A stretch of 64,000 nucleotides of DNA from Roseibacterium beibuensis (GCF_039542305.1 NZ_BAABHW010000002.1:434001-498000); one strand, 5' to 3'. Numbered from the stretch's first letter, positions 34,637-42,869 are shown. The notes: generated by a model from the sequence alone, not told the origin. Numbers and translations: made by a program.

Positions 34637-34651
34637 GAACATTTGCGGAAC
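34637..34651 (-). promoter_or_regulatory. LexA (SOS) box of mmcB
   Basis: On the minus strand GTTC-CGCAAAT-GTTC matches the alphaproteobacterial LexA consensus GTTC-N7-GTTC exactly. It lies 12 bp before the chosen start codon. Damage-inducible expression of mmcB agrees with what is known in Caulobacter. Confidence 0.85.
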
Positions 34652-34667
34652 ATATACAAGCGCGTGA

Positions 34668-34880
34668 AGACCGGCGCACACCCTTGTCCCGCATGGCCAT
34701 GCGCCTTATGTGCAGTCGGGACGGGTTCTGCCCTTCTCGTACCTGTGGCAAAATTCCAGTGGCCTTAATCATTTCCGAGGGAGCTGGCTCTGTCCGGGCC
34801 GTGGCTCGGTTACCTGGCGCCCACCTGTAATTACAGGCTCTCGGGAATTCACGCCTCTACGGTTGGTGCGGTCCCGTCAC
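34668..34880 (+). ncRNA. Candidate structured RNA, possibly 6S RNA (ssrS)
   Basis: About 210 bp with no reading frame but dense complementarity. There is a closing helix (GACC and GCAC near 34670 with GTGC and GGTC near 34870), a local hairpin GTCCCG...CGGGAC, and a long-range AATTCC/GGAATT pairing. This encloses an apical stem CCGAG...CTCGG and a 3'-side mini-hairpin made of the perfect palindrome CCTGTAATTACAGG. A closing stem, a central bubble with a 3' mini-hairpin and an apical stem is the 6S plan. A strong terminator follows at 34892. Identity as 6S is an inference, and the strand is uncertain. Confidence 0.45.
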
Positions 34881-34891
34881 CCCGCAAGACA

Positions 34892-34928
34892 CGAAAACGC
34901 CGGCCACGACGGGCCGGCGTTTCGTTTT
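34892..34928. terminator. Terminator hairpin downstream of the RNA candidate
   Basis: CGAAAACGCCGGCC, loop ACGACG, GGCCGGCGTTTCG, then TTTTC: a stem of at least 10 bp with a U-rich tail on the + strand. It can also end the minus-strand gene that stops at 34943, because its other side carries TTTTCG. Confidence 0.8.
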
Positions 34929-34942
34929 CTCGGTGCCAGACC

Positions 34943-35266
34943 TCAGGCGCGGCGGTCGTCGGCCTTGACCGGGATCGGGATCGCGATGGCGTCCAGCACC
35001 GGGATCGCGTCGCGCTTGCCGCCCTTCGACTCGTCGTCGTCGTTTTCCTCGACCATCATCATGATGCGGAACCCGATCTGCGCCGATCCGAAGGTGATGG
35101 TGCAGAACACAACCAGCATGATCAGGGCGATCGGCCCTTCCGCCGTGTGGGTCACAAGGTGCCACAGGTTCGCGATATTGAGGTAGAGAAGCCCGCCCAC
35201 GAAGGCCAGTGACAGCAGGAAGCCGATGAAGGCGTGAAACAGGATCAGCTTGATATGGTCTGGCAT
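34943..35266 (-). CDS. Small two-helix membrane protein
   Basis: A 107-residue protein starting MPDHIKLILFHAFIGFLLSL, with two hydrophobic segments (residues about 8-28 and 43-68) and an acidic then basic cytoplasmic tail (EENDDDESKGGKR, PVKADDRRA). I do not recognise the family with certainty; similar small membrane proteins are common in Rhodobacterales. A terminator lies directly after its stop. The longer frame upstream is antisense to the Ca/Na antiporter region. Confidence 0.72.
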   Translation of the reverse strand: MPDHIKLILFHAFIGFLLSLAFVGGLLYLNIANLWHLVTHTAEGPIALIMLVVFCTITFGSAQIGFRIMMMVEENDDDESKGGKRDAIPVLDAIAIPIPVKADDRRA

Positions 35267-35355
35267 CGCGGCATCTCTCTCGCTTTGGTCACTGACAAAG
35301 GTAACAGCAAAGCGGCGCGGGACAAGCCCTTGCGCCGATCTGCGCGGGGATCGGC

Positions 35356-36285
35356 CTAGGCCGAGGCGGCAAGCCAGCCGATATACCCCGCATACCCGGC
35401 CAGCAGGGCCAAAGCCGCCCCCCTGCCGATCCGGCCAAGCGCGATCAGGCCCACCAGCACAAGCGCCGAGACCGCCAGCACGCCCCCGTCGACCAACCCG
35501 ATATCCGGCGGCACCACCAACGGGTGGCTGAGCGCCGTCAGCCCGAGGATGCCCGCGACGTTGAAGATGTTCGATCCGAGGATATTGCCAAGGCTCATCG
35601 CCCCTTGCCCGCGCAGGGCCGCAACCACGCTGGTGGCCAGTTCCGGAAGCGAGGTTCCCACCGCAACCAGGGTCAGGCCGATCACGGCCTCGGACACGCC
35701 CAGTTCCTGCGCGATCCGCGTCGCACCGCCCACCAGAAGGCTTGCCCCAAAGACCAGCACGGCAATCCCTACAAGGGCGAGGGCAAATCCCCTCCAAAGG
35801 GGCATTCTTGCAGCCTCCACCGGCAGATCCCCCTCCGCCGGCGCGGGGCGGTCCGTGCGCAGCACCACCCAGAGATAGGCAACCAGGCCCATCAGCAGCA
35901 GGGCCCCGGCAAGACGCCCGGCTTCCCCCAGCAGCAGGATCAGGACCCCGGCCGCCGTGGCAAGCAGCAGGCCGATGACATCGGACACAGGCGCAACCCC
36001 GCGCAGCGCCATGGGAGAGATCAGCGCAGCACAGCCAAGGATCAGCAGGATGTTGGCGATGTTCGAGCCGACGACATTGCCGATCGCGATACCCGGCGCC
36101 CCGTCGAAAGCCGCGCGGAGCGAGGTCACGAGCTCAGGCGTCGAGGTGCCGAACCCCAGAACCGTTGCGCCGATCACCGCACTGGGCAGGCCGAGCCTTT
36201 GCGCAAGACCGACGCCGCCGCGCACGAGCACCTCGCCCCCCGCAACCAGCATCGCCAGACCAATACCGACAAAAAGAAAATCCAT
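35356..36285 (-). CDS. Calcium/sodium antiporter (CaxA/YrbG family)
   Basis: A 309-residue inner-membrane protein made of two inverted repeats, each with an alpha-motif: FGTSTPELVTSL with GNVVGSNIANILLI in the first half, and VGTSLPELATSV with GNILGSNIFNVAGI in the second. These are the ion-binding segments of K+-dependent or independent Na+/Ca2+ exchangers. Start MDFLFVGIGL at 36285 with GAAGG upstream; the longer frame is not needed. Confidence 0.93.
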   Translation of the reverse strand: MDFLFVGIGLAMLVAGGEVLVRGGVGLAQRLGLPSAVIGATVLGFGTSTPELVTSLRAAFDGAPGIAIGNVVGSNIANILLILGCAALISPMALRGVAPVSDVIGLLLATAAGVLILLLGEAGRLAGALLLMGLVAYLWVVLRTDRPAPAEGDLPVEAARMPLWRGFALALVGIAVLVFGASLLVGGATRIAQELGVSEAVIGLTLVAVGTSLPELATSVVAALRGQGAMSLGNILGSNIFNVAGILGLTALSHPLVVPPDIGLVDGGVLAVSALVLVGLIALGRIGRGAALALLAGYAGYIGWLAASA

Positions 36286-36417
36286 GTCGCCTTCACTCCC
36301 TCCACAGGCTCGGGACAGCCGACCATGGGTGCAGCGCAGATGGGGCGTGCGCGCCATCCTGCTAGGGGGCGCGGCAAGATTTTTTCGCCCCTGTCGACAG
36401 ACGATCTGCGCGCGCCG

Positions 36418-36774
36418 TCAGGTCAGCCCGGCCTCTTCAAGGTAAACGCGCACCGCCTCCTGCACGTGGCGGAACCGATCACCCCCCAAATGTTTGCCGC
36501 CATACCAGCGCGTGACCACGACGATATGCCCCTGCACGCCTTCGCGCTCCAACATGCGCAGGATGACCATACCGGCCCCGGCCTCGCCATCGTCGTTTTT
36601 CAGCGGGCCGTCCGCCGTCACCACGCCCCATGTGTTATGGGTCGCCTTGGCGAATTTCTTTTTCCGCTTCAGCTCTTTCAGGAAGGCCGCCGCCTCCTCG
36701 GCCGTGGCGCAAGGACCACCCGAGACGGCGTATTTCGACCCGCGGTCGCTGATGATGTTGTCGAGTGTCAGCAC
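36418..36774 (-). CDS. Short YigZ/IMPACT-type protein
   Basis: About 118 residues covering only the IMPACT N-terminal (UPF0029) domain. Its hallmarks are ATHNTWGVVT, NDDGEAGAGMVILRML and VTRWYGGKHLGGDRF. Full YigZ proteins are about 200 residues with a second domain (DUF1949), which is absent here. The start is uncertain: GTG at 36774 fits the domain boundary, and a TTG at 36810 would overlap the upstream HdeD gene. Possible role in translation stress as inferred for IMPACT; unproven. Confidence 0.8.
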   Translation of the reverse strand: MLTLDNIISDRGSKYAVSGGPCATAEEAAAFLKELKRKKKFAKATHNTWGVVTADGPLKNDDGEAGAGMVILRMLEREGVQGHIVVVTRWYGGKHLGGDRFRHVQEAVRVYLEEAGLT

Positions 36775-36784
36775 ACGGGGCGGT

Positions 36785-37360
36785 TTAAGCCGCCCGCGCC
36801 AGCGCCACAAGCGACAGACCAGAGGTCAGGAAGTGCAGGCCCATCAGAAGGCCAAGCGCCCAAGCCGCCGTGCCCGGCAAGCCCGCGATCAGAAAAACAC
36901 CCAACCCCACGGACAAAACGCCCGACCCGAGCAGCCATCCCCAGCCGCGCCGGGCCCGGTTTTGCAGCGCGATCATGGTCTCGAACACGCCTTGCATCAG
37001 GAACACCACGCCAAGGACCAGCGTCAGGCCGACCAATCCCGTCAGCGGAAAAAAGGCGAGGTAGACACCCGCCGCCAGAAGCAGCACGGCGATCAGCCCG
37101 TTCCAGAGGGCCGACTCCCACCTGCGCGTGTGAAACGCGTGCCACAGCGTCAGCCCGCCCATCGCCAGCATGAGCCAGCCGAACAGCAGCTTGGCCGCGA
37201 TGCTGGCTATCAGGGGAAAGACGATGGCCGCGACACCCGCGACGATCAGGGCCACCCCAAGCGCGATGAAGGTGCCGCGATGGGCGCGGATCGCGTCCAG
37301 AACCTCGGGCGGCGGCGTCGGGCCACCCGTTCCGAACCCGTTGTCATTCTGATTGGACAT
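36785..37360 (-). CDS. HdeD/DUF308 membrane protein
   Basis: A 191-residue inner-membrane protein with six hydrophobic segments in three DUF308 repeats, as in the acid-resistance membrane protein HdeD. The cytoplasmic N-terminus is polar (MSNQNDNGFGTGGPTPPPE). The ATG at 37360 follows GGAGGATCAAGG. It lies between nusB and the YigZ-like gene on the same strand. A role in acid tolerance is inferred from the family only. Confidence 0.85.
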   Translation of the reverse strand: MSNQNDNGFGTGGPTPPPEVLDAIRAHRGTFIALGVALIVAGVAAIVFPLIASIAAKLLFGWLMLAMGGLTLWHAFHTRRWESALWNGLIAVLLLAAGVYLAFFPLTGLVGLTLVLGVVFLMQGVFETMIALQNRARRGWGWLLGSGVLSVGLGVFLIAGLPGTAAWALGLLMGLHFLTSGLSLVALARAA

Positions 37361-37455
37361 CGCCTTGATCCTCCGTTCCTCGGGGCCACCCAAGCGGCCC
37401 CCTTTTCACGTGGGAGGAACGGCAGACAACCGCAAGGGGTTCCGCCGTGGCGCGT

Positions 37456-37968
37456 TCAGAACGCCTCGGGCTTGGCCTCGCGCGCCATGTGATCGAGCAC
37501 AGCGTTGACGAACTTGGGTTCGCGCCCCTCGGGGAAAAAGGCGCGCGCGACATCCACATATTCGGTGATGACCACCTTCGGCGGCGCCGAACCTTCGACC
37601 AGTTCCGCCCCCGCCGCGCGGAACAGCGCCCGCAAGGTCGGGTCGATCCGGTCGATGGGCCATTTCGCCACCAGCGCGCGGTCGGTCATCTGGTCGATCC
37701 GGGCCTGCCGCGTGACGGCATCTTCCAGCGTCTTGGCAAAGAGGTAAGGGTCGCCCTCGGCCATCTCGTCGCCTTCGTAGACGGCGCCAAAACGGTGCGT
37801 CTCGAATTCGCGCCGCACCTCGTCGAAGGTCTGGCCCGAGACTTCCATCTGGAACAGCGCCTGCACCGCGTAGAGCCGCGCGGCCGAGCGCATCTGGCGC
37901 TTCTCCTCCCGGCTGGGTTTCGGCATCTGGCGCGGGGCGCCCTCGGTCGTGTCGTCTTCGTCGCTCAT
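37456..37968 (-). CDS. nusB: Transcription antitermination protein NusB
   Basis: A 170-residue all-helical RNA-binding protein: SAARLYAVQALFQMEVSG near residue 28, then DRIDPTLRALFRAAGAEL and VITEYVDVARAF, which are the standard NusB conserved blocks. It joins NusE(S10)/NusA at boxA for rRNA antitermination. Its ATG overlaps the ribH stop (ATGA), the usual ribH-nusB coupling. The acidic N-terminal extension (SDEDDTTEGAP) is typical of this group. Confidence 0.96.
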   Translation of the reverse strand: MSDEDDTTEGAPRQMPKPSREEKRQMRSAARLYAVQALFQMEVSGQTFDEVRREFETHRFGAVYEGDEMAEGDPYLFAKTLEDAVTRQARIDQMTDRALVAKWPIDRIDPTLRALFRAAGAELVEGSAPPKVVITEYVDVARAFFPEGREPKFVNAVLDHMAREAKPEAF

Positions 37969-38513
37969 GCGGTGGCGGGTCCTTCACTGCCCCCCGCGAT
38001 CTCGATCGTCTCGGCGCGGGGTTTGAATCCGACGCCGCCCTTAGGCCGTCCGAACCGGCGCGTCAACGCGATCAGGTGGAGCGCCGCCGCCGCAGCCCCG
38101 CCGCCCTTGTTCTGATCCTCGGGATTCGCGCGCACCGCGGCCTGCTCGTAATTCTCGACGGTCAGGATGCCGTTGCCGATGCAGGCCCCTTCGAGGCCCA
38201 GCAACTGGATCGCGCGCGAGCTGTCATTGCAGACCGTGTCGTAATGGGTCGTCTCGCCCCGGATGACGCAGCCAAGGGCCACGAACCCGTCGAAATTGGA
38301 CTGGCGATAGGCGATGCGGATGGCCGTTGGTACCTCGAGTGCGCCGGGCACCTCGATCACCTCGTAGCTGCCGCCGACCTTCTCGATCTCGGCCTTGGCG
38401 CCCGCGATCATCCAATCGGCGATTTCCTTGTAATAGGGCGCCACCACGATGGCGAGTTTCACCGGCTTGTCGAATTCCGGCAGCGGAAGGACGTAATGAG
38501 AAGCTCCGGCCAT
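37965..38513 (-). CDS. ribH: 6,7-dimethyl-8-ribityllumazine synthase
   Basis: A 182-residue enzyme condensing the pyrimidine and butanone phosphate precursors into lumazine, the penultimate riboflavin step. Conserved stretches are VIEVPGALEVPTAI, ALGCVIRGETTHYD (catalytic His) and GNGILTVEN. The N-terminus is about 15 residues longer than in E. coli. It overlaps ribB by one base (TAATG) and nusB by four. Confidence 0.96.
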   Translation of the reverse strand: MAGASHYVLPLPEFDKPVKLAIVVAPYYKEIADWMIAGAKAEIEKVGGSYEVIEVPGALEVPTAIRIAYRQSNFDGFVALGCVIRGETTHYDTVCNDSSRAIQLLGLEGACIGNGILTVENYEQAAVRANPEDQNKGGGAAAAALHLIALTRRFGRPKGGVGFKPRAETIEIAGGSEGPATA

Positions 38514-39643
38514 TATCCCAACTCCGAGATCTTGCGCGTGTCGAGGATGCTCAGCCCGTAGGCGTCCAGCCCCACCACCTTGGGTTTCGGCGAATTGGTC
38601 AACAGGATCATGTCCGAGATCCCGAGCGAGGACAGGATCTGCGCCCCCAGCCCGTATTGCCGCAGCGTCTGCGGAGAGGCCTCGCCCTCAACCGCCAGTT
38701 TCATCGTCAGGTCCCGCAGCAGGACGACCACGCCGCGCCCTTCCTCGGCAATCAGGCGCATGGCATCGGCGAACTCACCCGCGCGGCCCTTGGGACCGAC
38801 GCCGACGATATCCATCAGCGGGTCCAGCGCGTGCATCCGCACCAGAACCGGCTCGTCCGTCTCGATATCGCCCTTGATCAGCACGATATGTTCGGCGCCC
38901 TGCGTCTCGTCGGTGTAGATGCGCATCCGCCATTCGCCACCGAACTCGCTTTCGATGACCTCCTCGGCGCGCACCTTGACCAGGTTGTCATGGCGGCGAC
39001 GGTAGGCGATCAGGTCGGAAATCGTCCCGATCTTGAGGTTGTGACGCTGTGCGAAGGCGATCAGGTCGGGCAGGCGCGCCATCGACCCGTCCTCGTTCAT
39101 GATCTCGCAGATCACGCCCGAGGGGTTCAGCCCCGCCAACCGCGAGATATCGACCGCCGCCTCGGTATGGCCCGCGCGCACCAGCACGCCGCCATCCCGC
39201 GCGCGCAGCGGGAACACATGCCCCGGCGTCGCGATGTCGGCCGCGCCCTTGGACGCATCTATGGCCACCTGCACCGTTTTCGCGCGGTCGGCCGCCGAGA
39301 TGCCCGTGGTCACGCCCTCGCGCGCCTCGATCGAGATGGTGAAAGCCGTCTCGTGCCGCGACGAGTTGTTCGTCGACATCAGTTGCAGGCCCAGCTGTTC
39401 GATCCGGTCGCTGGTCATCGACAGGCAGATCAACCCGCGCCCGTGCATGGCCATGAAGTTGATCACGTCCGGCGTCGCCCATTGCGCGGGAATCACGAGG
39501 TCGCCCTCGTTCTCCCGATCCTCGTGATCGACAAGGATGAACATGTGCCCGTTGCGGGCGTCGTCGATGATCTCCTCGATCGAGGAGATGGCGTCGGACC
39601 AGTCCCGCTCGACCGGGCCCGGGGTTTCATATGCTTGCGTCAT
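38513..39643 (-). CDS. ribB: 3,4-dihydroxy-2-butanone 4-phosphate synthase with degenerate GCHII domain
   Basis: A 376-residue RibBA-shaped protein. The N-terminal DHBP synthase half (residues about 18-215) is complete: VDHEDRENEGDLVIPA, RHETAFTISIEAR, GHVFPLRARDGGVLVRAGHTEA. The C-terminal half aligns with GTP cyclohydrolase II, but where RVHSECLTGDVFGSLRCDCG is expected it reads RMHALDPLMDIVGVGPKGRA, with none of the three zinc cysteines. It should therefore make only butanone phosphate; a separate GTP cyclohydrolase II must exist elsewhere. Confidence 0.94.
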   Translation of the reverse strand: MTQAYETPGPVERDWSDAISSIEEIIDDARNGHMFILVDHEDRENEGDLVIPAQWATPDVINFMAMHGRGLICLSMTSDRIEQLGLQLMSTNNSSRHETAFTISIEAREGVTTGISAADRAKTVQVAIDASKGAADIATPGHVFPLRARDGGVLVRAGHTEAAVDISRLAGLNPSGVICEIMNEDGSMARLPDLIAFAQRHNLKIGTISDLIAYRRRHDNLVKVRAEEVIESEFGGEWRMRIYTDETQGAEHIVLIKGDIETDEPVLVRMHALDPLMDIVGVGPKGRAGEFADAMRLIAEEGRGVVVLLRDLTMKLAVEGEASPQTLRQYGLGAQILSSLGISDMILLTNSPKPKVVGLDAYGLSILDTRKISELG

Positions 39644-39735
39644 GGCCGCCCTTCACGCGTCATTTCCCGCTGGCAGATAGACCATGGCGCGGGACTTTGC
39701 CAGACACGCCGCCCCGCGACGCGGCAGCGCGGGGG

Positions 39736-40302
39736 TCAGGGCGCGGGGGCGAAGAAGCGCTCGGCCGGAACCGACCCGGCCAGACCGGCCGTCGCGCACC
39801 ACTCCGCCTCGATGCTGGTGGCAGGCACCAACACGACACCGTCGAGCGGCAGGCCTTCCTCCCGGATCAGGCCCCGCAAGGTCTCTCGCGTAGCGCGCCA
39901 GGATGCCGTCATCTGCGGTGCAGGTCCGGCCGCCTCCAGCCGTGCGCCATTCACGGCCAGCACGTCTGCCGGCGCGTGATAGACGGCCCCGAGCCGCGCC
40001 GCCGCGCCGGACAGGCCGTCAAGCCGCCCGGCTTCCACTTCCGGCATCTCGATGCGCCGCGCCGTCAGGCCCAGGGAATTGCCCGAGAACAGGAAGGCGA
40101 CGATATCGCGCCCCGCCGTGGCCCGGATCGTCGCATAAGTCTGGTAGGGCAGGCCCAGGCGCCTGGCCCGCGCCACGCGCACCCGAACCACCTCCAGCGG
40201 CAGGGCAGGCAACAACGACCTGCGCGCTTTTTTCCACGCCAGCTTGCGAAACCCGTAGCCCGCCTCCATCGACGGCCCGCCATTATGTCCGATCCCAGTC
40301 AT
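39736..40302 (-). CDS. Conserved hypothetical protein with IGHNGGP start
   Basis: A 188-residue soluble protein starting MTGIGHNGGPSMEAGYGFRK. The basic N-terminal half (KLAWKKARRSLLPALPLEVV, RVRVARARRLGLPYQTYATI) looks nucleic-acid-binding or helical. The C-terminal half contains an aldolase-like VVLVPATSIEAEWCATAGL. I do not recognise a function. Its start overlaps the TGA of the 77-residue gene upstream (ATGA). It sits between ribE and ribB on the same strand, separated from ribB by about 90 bp. Confidence 0.72.
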   Translation of the reverse strand: MTGIGHNGGPSMEAGYGFRKLAWKKARRSLLPALPLEVVRVRVARARRLGLPYQTYATIRATAGRDIVAFLFSGNSLGLTARRIEMPEVEAGRLDGLSGAAARLGAVYHAPADVLAVNGARLEAAGPAPQMTASWRATRETLRGLIREEGLPLDGVVLVPATSIEAEWCATAGLAGSVPAERFFAPAP

Positions 40303-40532
40303 GCGCGATCCTCCTCGGCCAACCATGCCACCGCACGCCGCGCCGCGGCAAGGGCCTCCGCCTCCGATGCGCCCCCGCCCGAGGGCGCAGCCACGCGTCG
40401 CCAGCCGTGGCCGTCTTCAGGATCTCGGCGGCACTCGACGAAAGCCCAATCGCCGCTCGCAAGACGGATCAGGTCGACGCAACGCTGCGCCGCGCCATCC
40501 TCGATGGAGCGCATCACTACGTCCCGCGCCAT
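40299..40532 (-). CDS. Small hypothetical protein
   Basis: A 77-residue protein (MARDVVMRSIEDGAAQRCVD...) with an Ala-rich helical C-terminus (SEAEALAAARRAVAWLAEED). It has no recognised domain; the sequence VDLIRLASGDWAFVECRRDPED suggests a small beta-sheet. It is supported by the four-base stop/start overlap with the next gene rather than by family recognition. A degenerate CTTTATCC...AAATATGC motif lies directly upstream. Confidence 0.6.
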   Translation of the reverse strand: MARDVVMRSIEDGAAQRCVDLIRLASGDWAFVECRRDPEDGHGWRRVAAPSGGGASEAEALAAARRAVAWLAEEDRA

Positions 40533-40534
40533 CC

Positions 40535-40563
40535 CGCCCCCTCTTTATCCCGAAAAATATGCC
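40535..40563 (+). repeat. Partial copy of the dispersed TTTATCC-ATATGC motif
   Basis: CTCTTTATCCCGAAAAATATGC resembles the ATCTTTATCCTTCAAATATGC box of the three full composite repeats, but no GGCGACGCC box or large hairpin follows in the same arrangement. Confidence 0.5.
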
Positions 40564-40710
40564 CGCCGGAGGCATCCCCGGCCAAGCAACCGCGGTCGTT
40601 CCGACGACAAGGCGCGCCGCTGACACAGGCCCGGCCGGCGCAAGCCCGGCCAGCGCCCGCCAAATGTGCCCGAAGGGCGCGTGCGGCGGGCGCTCCCCCC
40701 GGCCCGGCCA

Positions 40711-41301
40711 TCAGCCCGGCCAATCCTGCAGCCGCGCGACATAGCGCGCGAGCGTGTCGATCTCGAGGTTCACCCGGTCCCCTGCTTTGGCCTCACCCCA
40801 GGTTGTCATCTGTTTGGTGTGCGGGATGATGTTCACCCCGAACTCGACCCCGTCCACCTCGTTCACGGTCAGGGAGGTCCCGTTCAGCGCGACCGAACCC
40901 TTCGGCGCGATGAAGCGCACCAGCGCCTCGGGCGCGCGGAAGGTGAACCGCGTCGACTCGCCCTCGTCCCGCGTGGCCACGATCTCGGCCACGCCATCGA
41001 CATGGCCCGACACGATATGCCCGCCCAATTCGTCGCCCACGCGCAGCGCGCGTTCGAGGTTCACGCGCTTGCCCTCGGCCCACGCGCCAAGCGTCGTCTT
41101 CGAGACCGTCTCAGCCGAAATATCCACCTCGAACCAGTCGTCTCCCTTGGCCGTCACCGTCAGGCAGACGCCGTCGCAGGCGATCGACGCGCCGATCTCG
41201 ACCGTCGCCATGTCATATCGCGTGGCGATCCGCGCATGCAGGTCGCCGCGATGGTCGACCCCGCGCAGGGTGCCGATATCGGTAATCAGTCCGGTGAACA
41301 T
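40711..41301 (-). CDS. ribE: Riboflavin synthase
   Basis: A 196-residue riboflavin synthase alpha-type enzyme made of two lumazine-binding repeats, each with its signature: MFTGLITDIGTL at the N-terminus with GASIACDGVCLTV, and the second repeat GHIVSGHVDGVAEI with GSVALNGTSLTVNEV. It dismutates two lumazines to riboflavin. It leads the ribE...ribB-ribH-nusB string on the minus strand. No FMN riboswitch consensus was seen in the 200 bp upstream. Confidence 0.95.
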   Translation of the reverse strand: MFTGLITDIGTLRGVDHRGDLHARIATRYDMATVEIGASIACDGVCLTVTAKGDDWFEVDISAETVSKTTLGAWAEGKRVNLERALRVGDELGGHIVSGHVDGVAEIVATRDEGESTRFTFRAPEALVRFIAPKGSVALNGTSLTVNEVDGVEFGVNIIPHTKQMTTWGEAKAGDRVNLEIDTLARYVARLQDWPG

Positions 41302-41501
41302 GGGCAGGCCTCCAAGCCGAATGACGTCGGACCTGACCTAGCCCCGGTTCGCGGGGTCCTGCAAGGGTGCGGCTTGGGGCCACAGGCTTGCCGCATTGGC
41401 GCCCTGCGCAGGCCGCAAGGAATTGTTCCCCTCTCCGCGAAGGTCTATCACCCACTCAAAGGCCCGTGGGGCTTGCTCCACGCGCCGTAAAGGTACTCGT
41501 C

Positions 41502-42791
41502 ATGGCCCCGCGCCCGTCCAACCGCGTCTTTCTGGTCCTGCAGGGCCCCCACGGACCGTTCTTCGACCATCTCGGCCGGATGCTGACCGATGCAGGCGCC
41601 ACCGTGTGGCGCGTGGGCTTCAATCGCGGGGACGAGGTGTTCTGGTCCGACCGGGCGCAATTCATCCCGCAAACCGACCCGATCGACGCCTGGCCCGAGC
41701 GTGTCGCCGCCCTGCTCGACGAAAAAAAGGTGACCGACCTGGTGCTTTACGGTGACACGCGCCCGATCCACGCCACCGCGATCGAGGCTGCCCGGGCCCG
41801 CGGCCTGACCGTTCACGTTTTCGAAGAAGGCTACCTGCGCCCCTACTGGGTGACCTACGAGCGGGGCGGCGCCAACGGCAACTCCCGCATCGTCGACACG
41901 ACTGTCGAGGACATGCGCCGCGCGCTCAGGGATCTCGACCTCGACCTGCCCGACGCCCCCGCCCGCTGGGGCGACATGCGCCAGCACGTCTTCTACGGCG
42001 CGCTCTACCATTGGTTCCTGATGGTCGGAAACCGGCGCTACACCGCCTTTCGCCCGCACCGCACCCTGACCGTCCGCGAGGAGTTTCGCCTCTACCTGCT
42101 GCGGCTGGCGCTGATGCCGTTTCACTGGATGGACCGCAGGCGCGCCTCGCGGCGCATCAAGACAGGCGGGTTTCCCTATCACCTTGCGCTGTTGCAACTG
42201 GAACATGACGCCAGTTTTCGCGACCACGGGCCGTTCTCCAGCATGACCGAGTTCCTCGAAGTGCTGATCGAAGGGTTCTCGGCAGGCGCGCCCACGCATC
42301 ATCACCTCGTCTTCAAGGCGCATCCGCTCGAAGATGGCCGCGTTCCGATCCGCGCCGAGATCCGTCGCCTGGCGGCCCGGCACGGCGTCGGCAGGCGCGT
42401 GCATTTCGTGCGCGGGGGCAAGCTTGCGCCGCTTCTCAACGATGCCCGCAGCGCCGTTACGGTCAATTCCACCGCCGCGCAGCAGGCGCTTTGGCGCGGG
42501 CTGCCGCTCAAGGCCTTTGGACAAGCCGTCTACCTCAAGCCGGAATTTGTCTCGACCCAACCGCTGGCCGAGTTCTTCAGCAACCCGCAGCGCCCCGACA
42601 GCCGCGCCTATCGCGATTATCGCCACTACCTTCTGGAGACCTCGCAGGTCACGGGCAGCTTCTACTCGGCGCGCGGCCGCCGCCAGTTGCTGCGCCAGGT
42701 GGTGGACATAATGCTCAGCCCGGATGATCCTTACGACGCGCTCGACGCCGGCAGGCCGGCTCCAAGGCAACACCTCAACCTCGTGAAATGA
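41502..42791 (+). CDS. kpsS: Capsular polysaccharide synthesis protein KpsS
   Basis: A 429-residue cytoplasmic protein with the KpsS/capsule-synthesis domain throughout: LVLQGPHGPFFDHLGRML at the start, FNRGDEVFW, EEGYLRPYWVTYERGG, then LVFKAHPLEDGR and VTVNSTAAQQALWRG in the C-terminal sugar-nucleotide half. In group 2 capsule systems KpsS adds the first Kdo of the poly-Kdo linker to lyso-phosphatidylglycerol. It lies in a + strand locus with an outer-membrane exporter and KpsC. Confidence 0.9.
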   Translation: MAPRPSNRVFLVLQGPHGPFFDHLGRMLTDAGATVWRVGFNRGDEVFWSDRAQFIPQTDPIDAWPERVAALLDEKKVTDLVLYGDTRPIHATAIEAARARGLTVHVFEEGYLRPYWVTYERGGANGNSRIVDTTVEDMRRALRDLDLDLPDAPARWGDMRQHVFYGALYHWFLMVGNRRYTAFRPHRTLTVREEFRLYLLRLALMPFHWMDRRRASRRIKTGGFPYHLALLQLEHDASFRDHGPFSSMTEFLEVLIEGFSAGAPTHHHLVFKAHPLEDGRVPIRAEIRRLAARHGVGRRVHFVRGGKLAPLLNDARSAVTVNSTAAQQALWRGLPLKAFGQAVYLKPEFVSTQPLAEFFSNPQRPDSRAYRDYRHYLLETSQVTGSFYSARGRRQLLRQVVDIMLSPDDPYDALDAGRPAPRQHLNLVK

Positions 42792-42804
42792 CGCCGGGGC
42801 TTCC

Positions 42805-42869
42805 CCAATTGGTCAAAATTGGCTACGGTCCCAACCAATAAAAAAATATTCGAGGCAGTTTCAGGCAGT
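42805..42869 (+). promoter_or_regulatory. Repeat-rich promoter region of the polysaccharide export gene
   Basis: AATTGG recurs at 42807-42812 and 42817-42822 (10-bp step, the first within CCAATTGG). CCAACCAAT stands inverted at 42831-42839, an A/T run follows, and AGGCAGT recurs at 42853-42859 and 42863-42869 (again a 10-bp step). The helical phasing suggests a regulator. AAGGAG for the GTG start follows at once. Confidence 0.45.

Noticed and set aside
41302..41501. Possible FMN riboswitch upstream of ribE
   Set aside because: None of the conserved RFN-element blocks (such as AGGGTGAAATTCCC-like segments) could be found.
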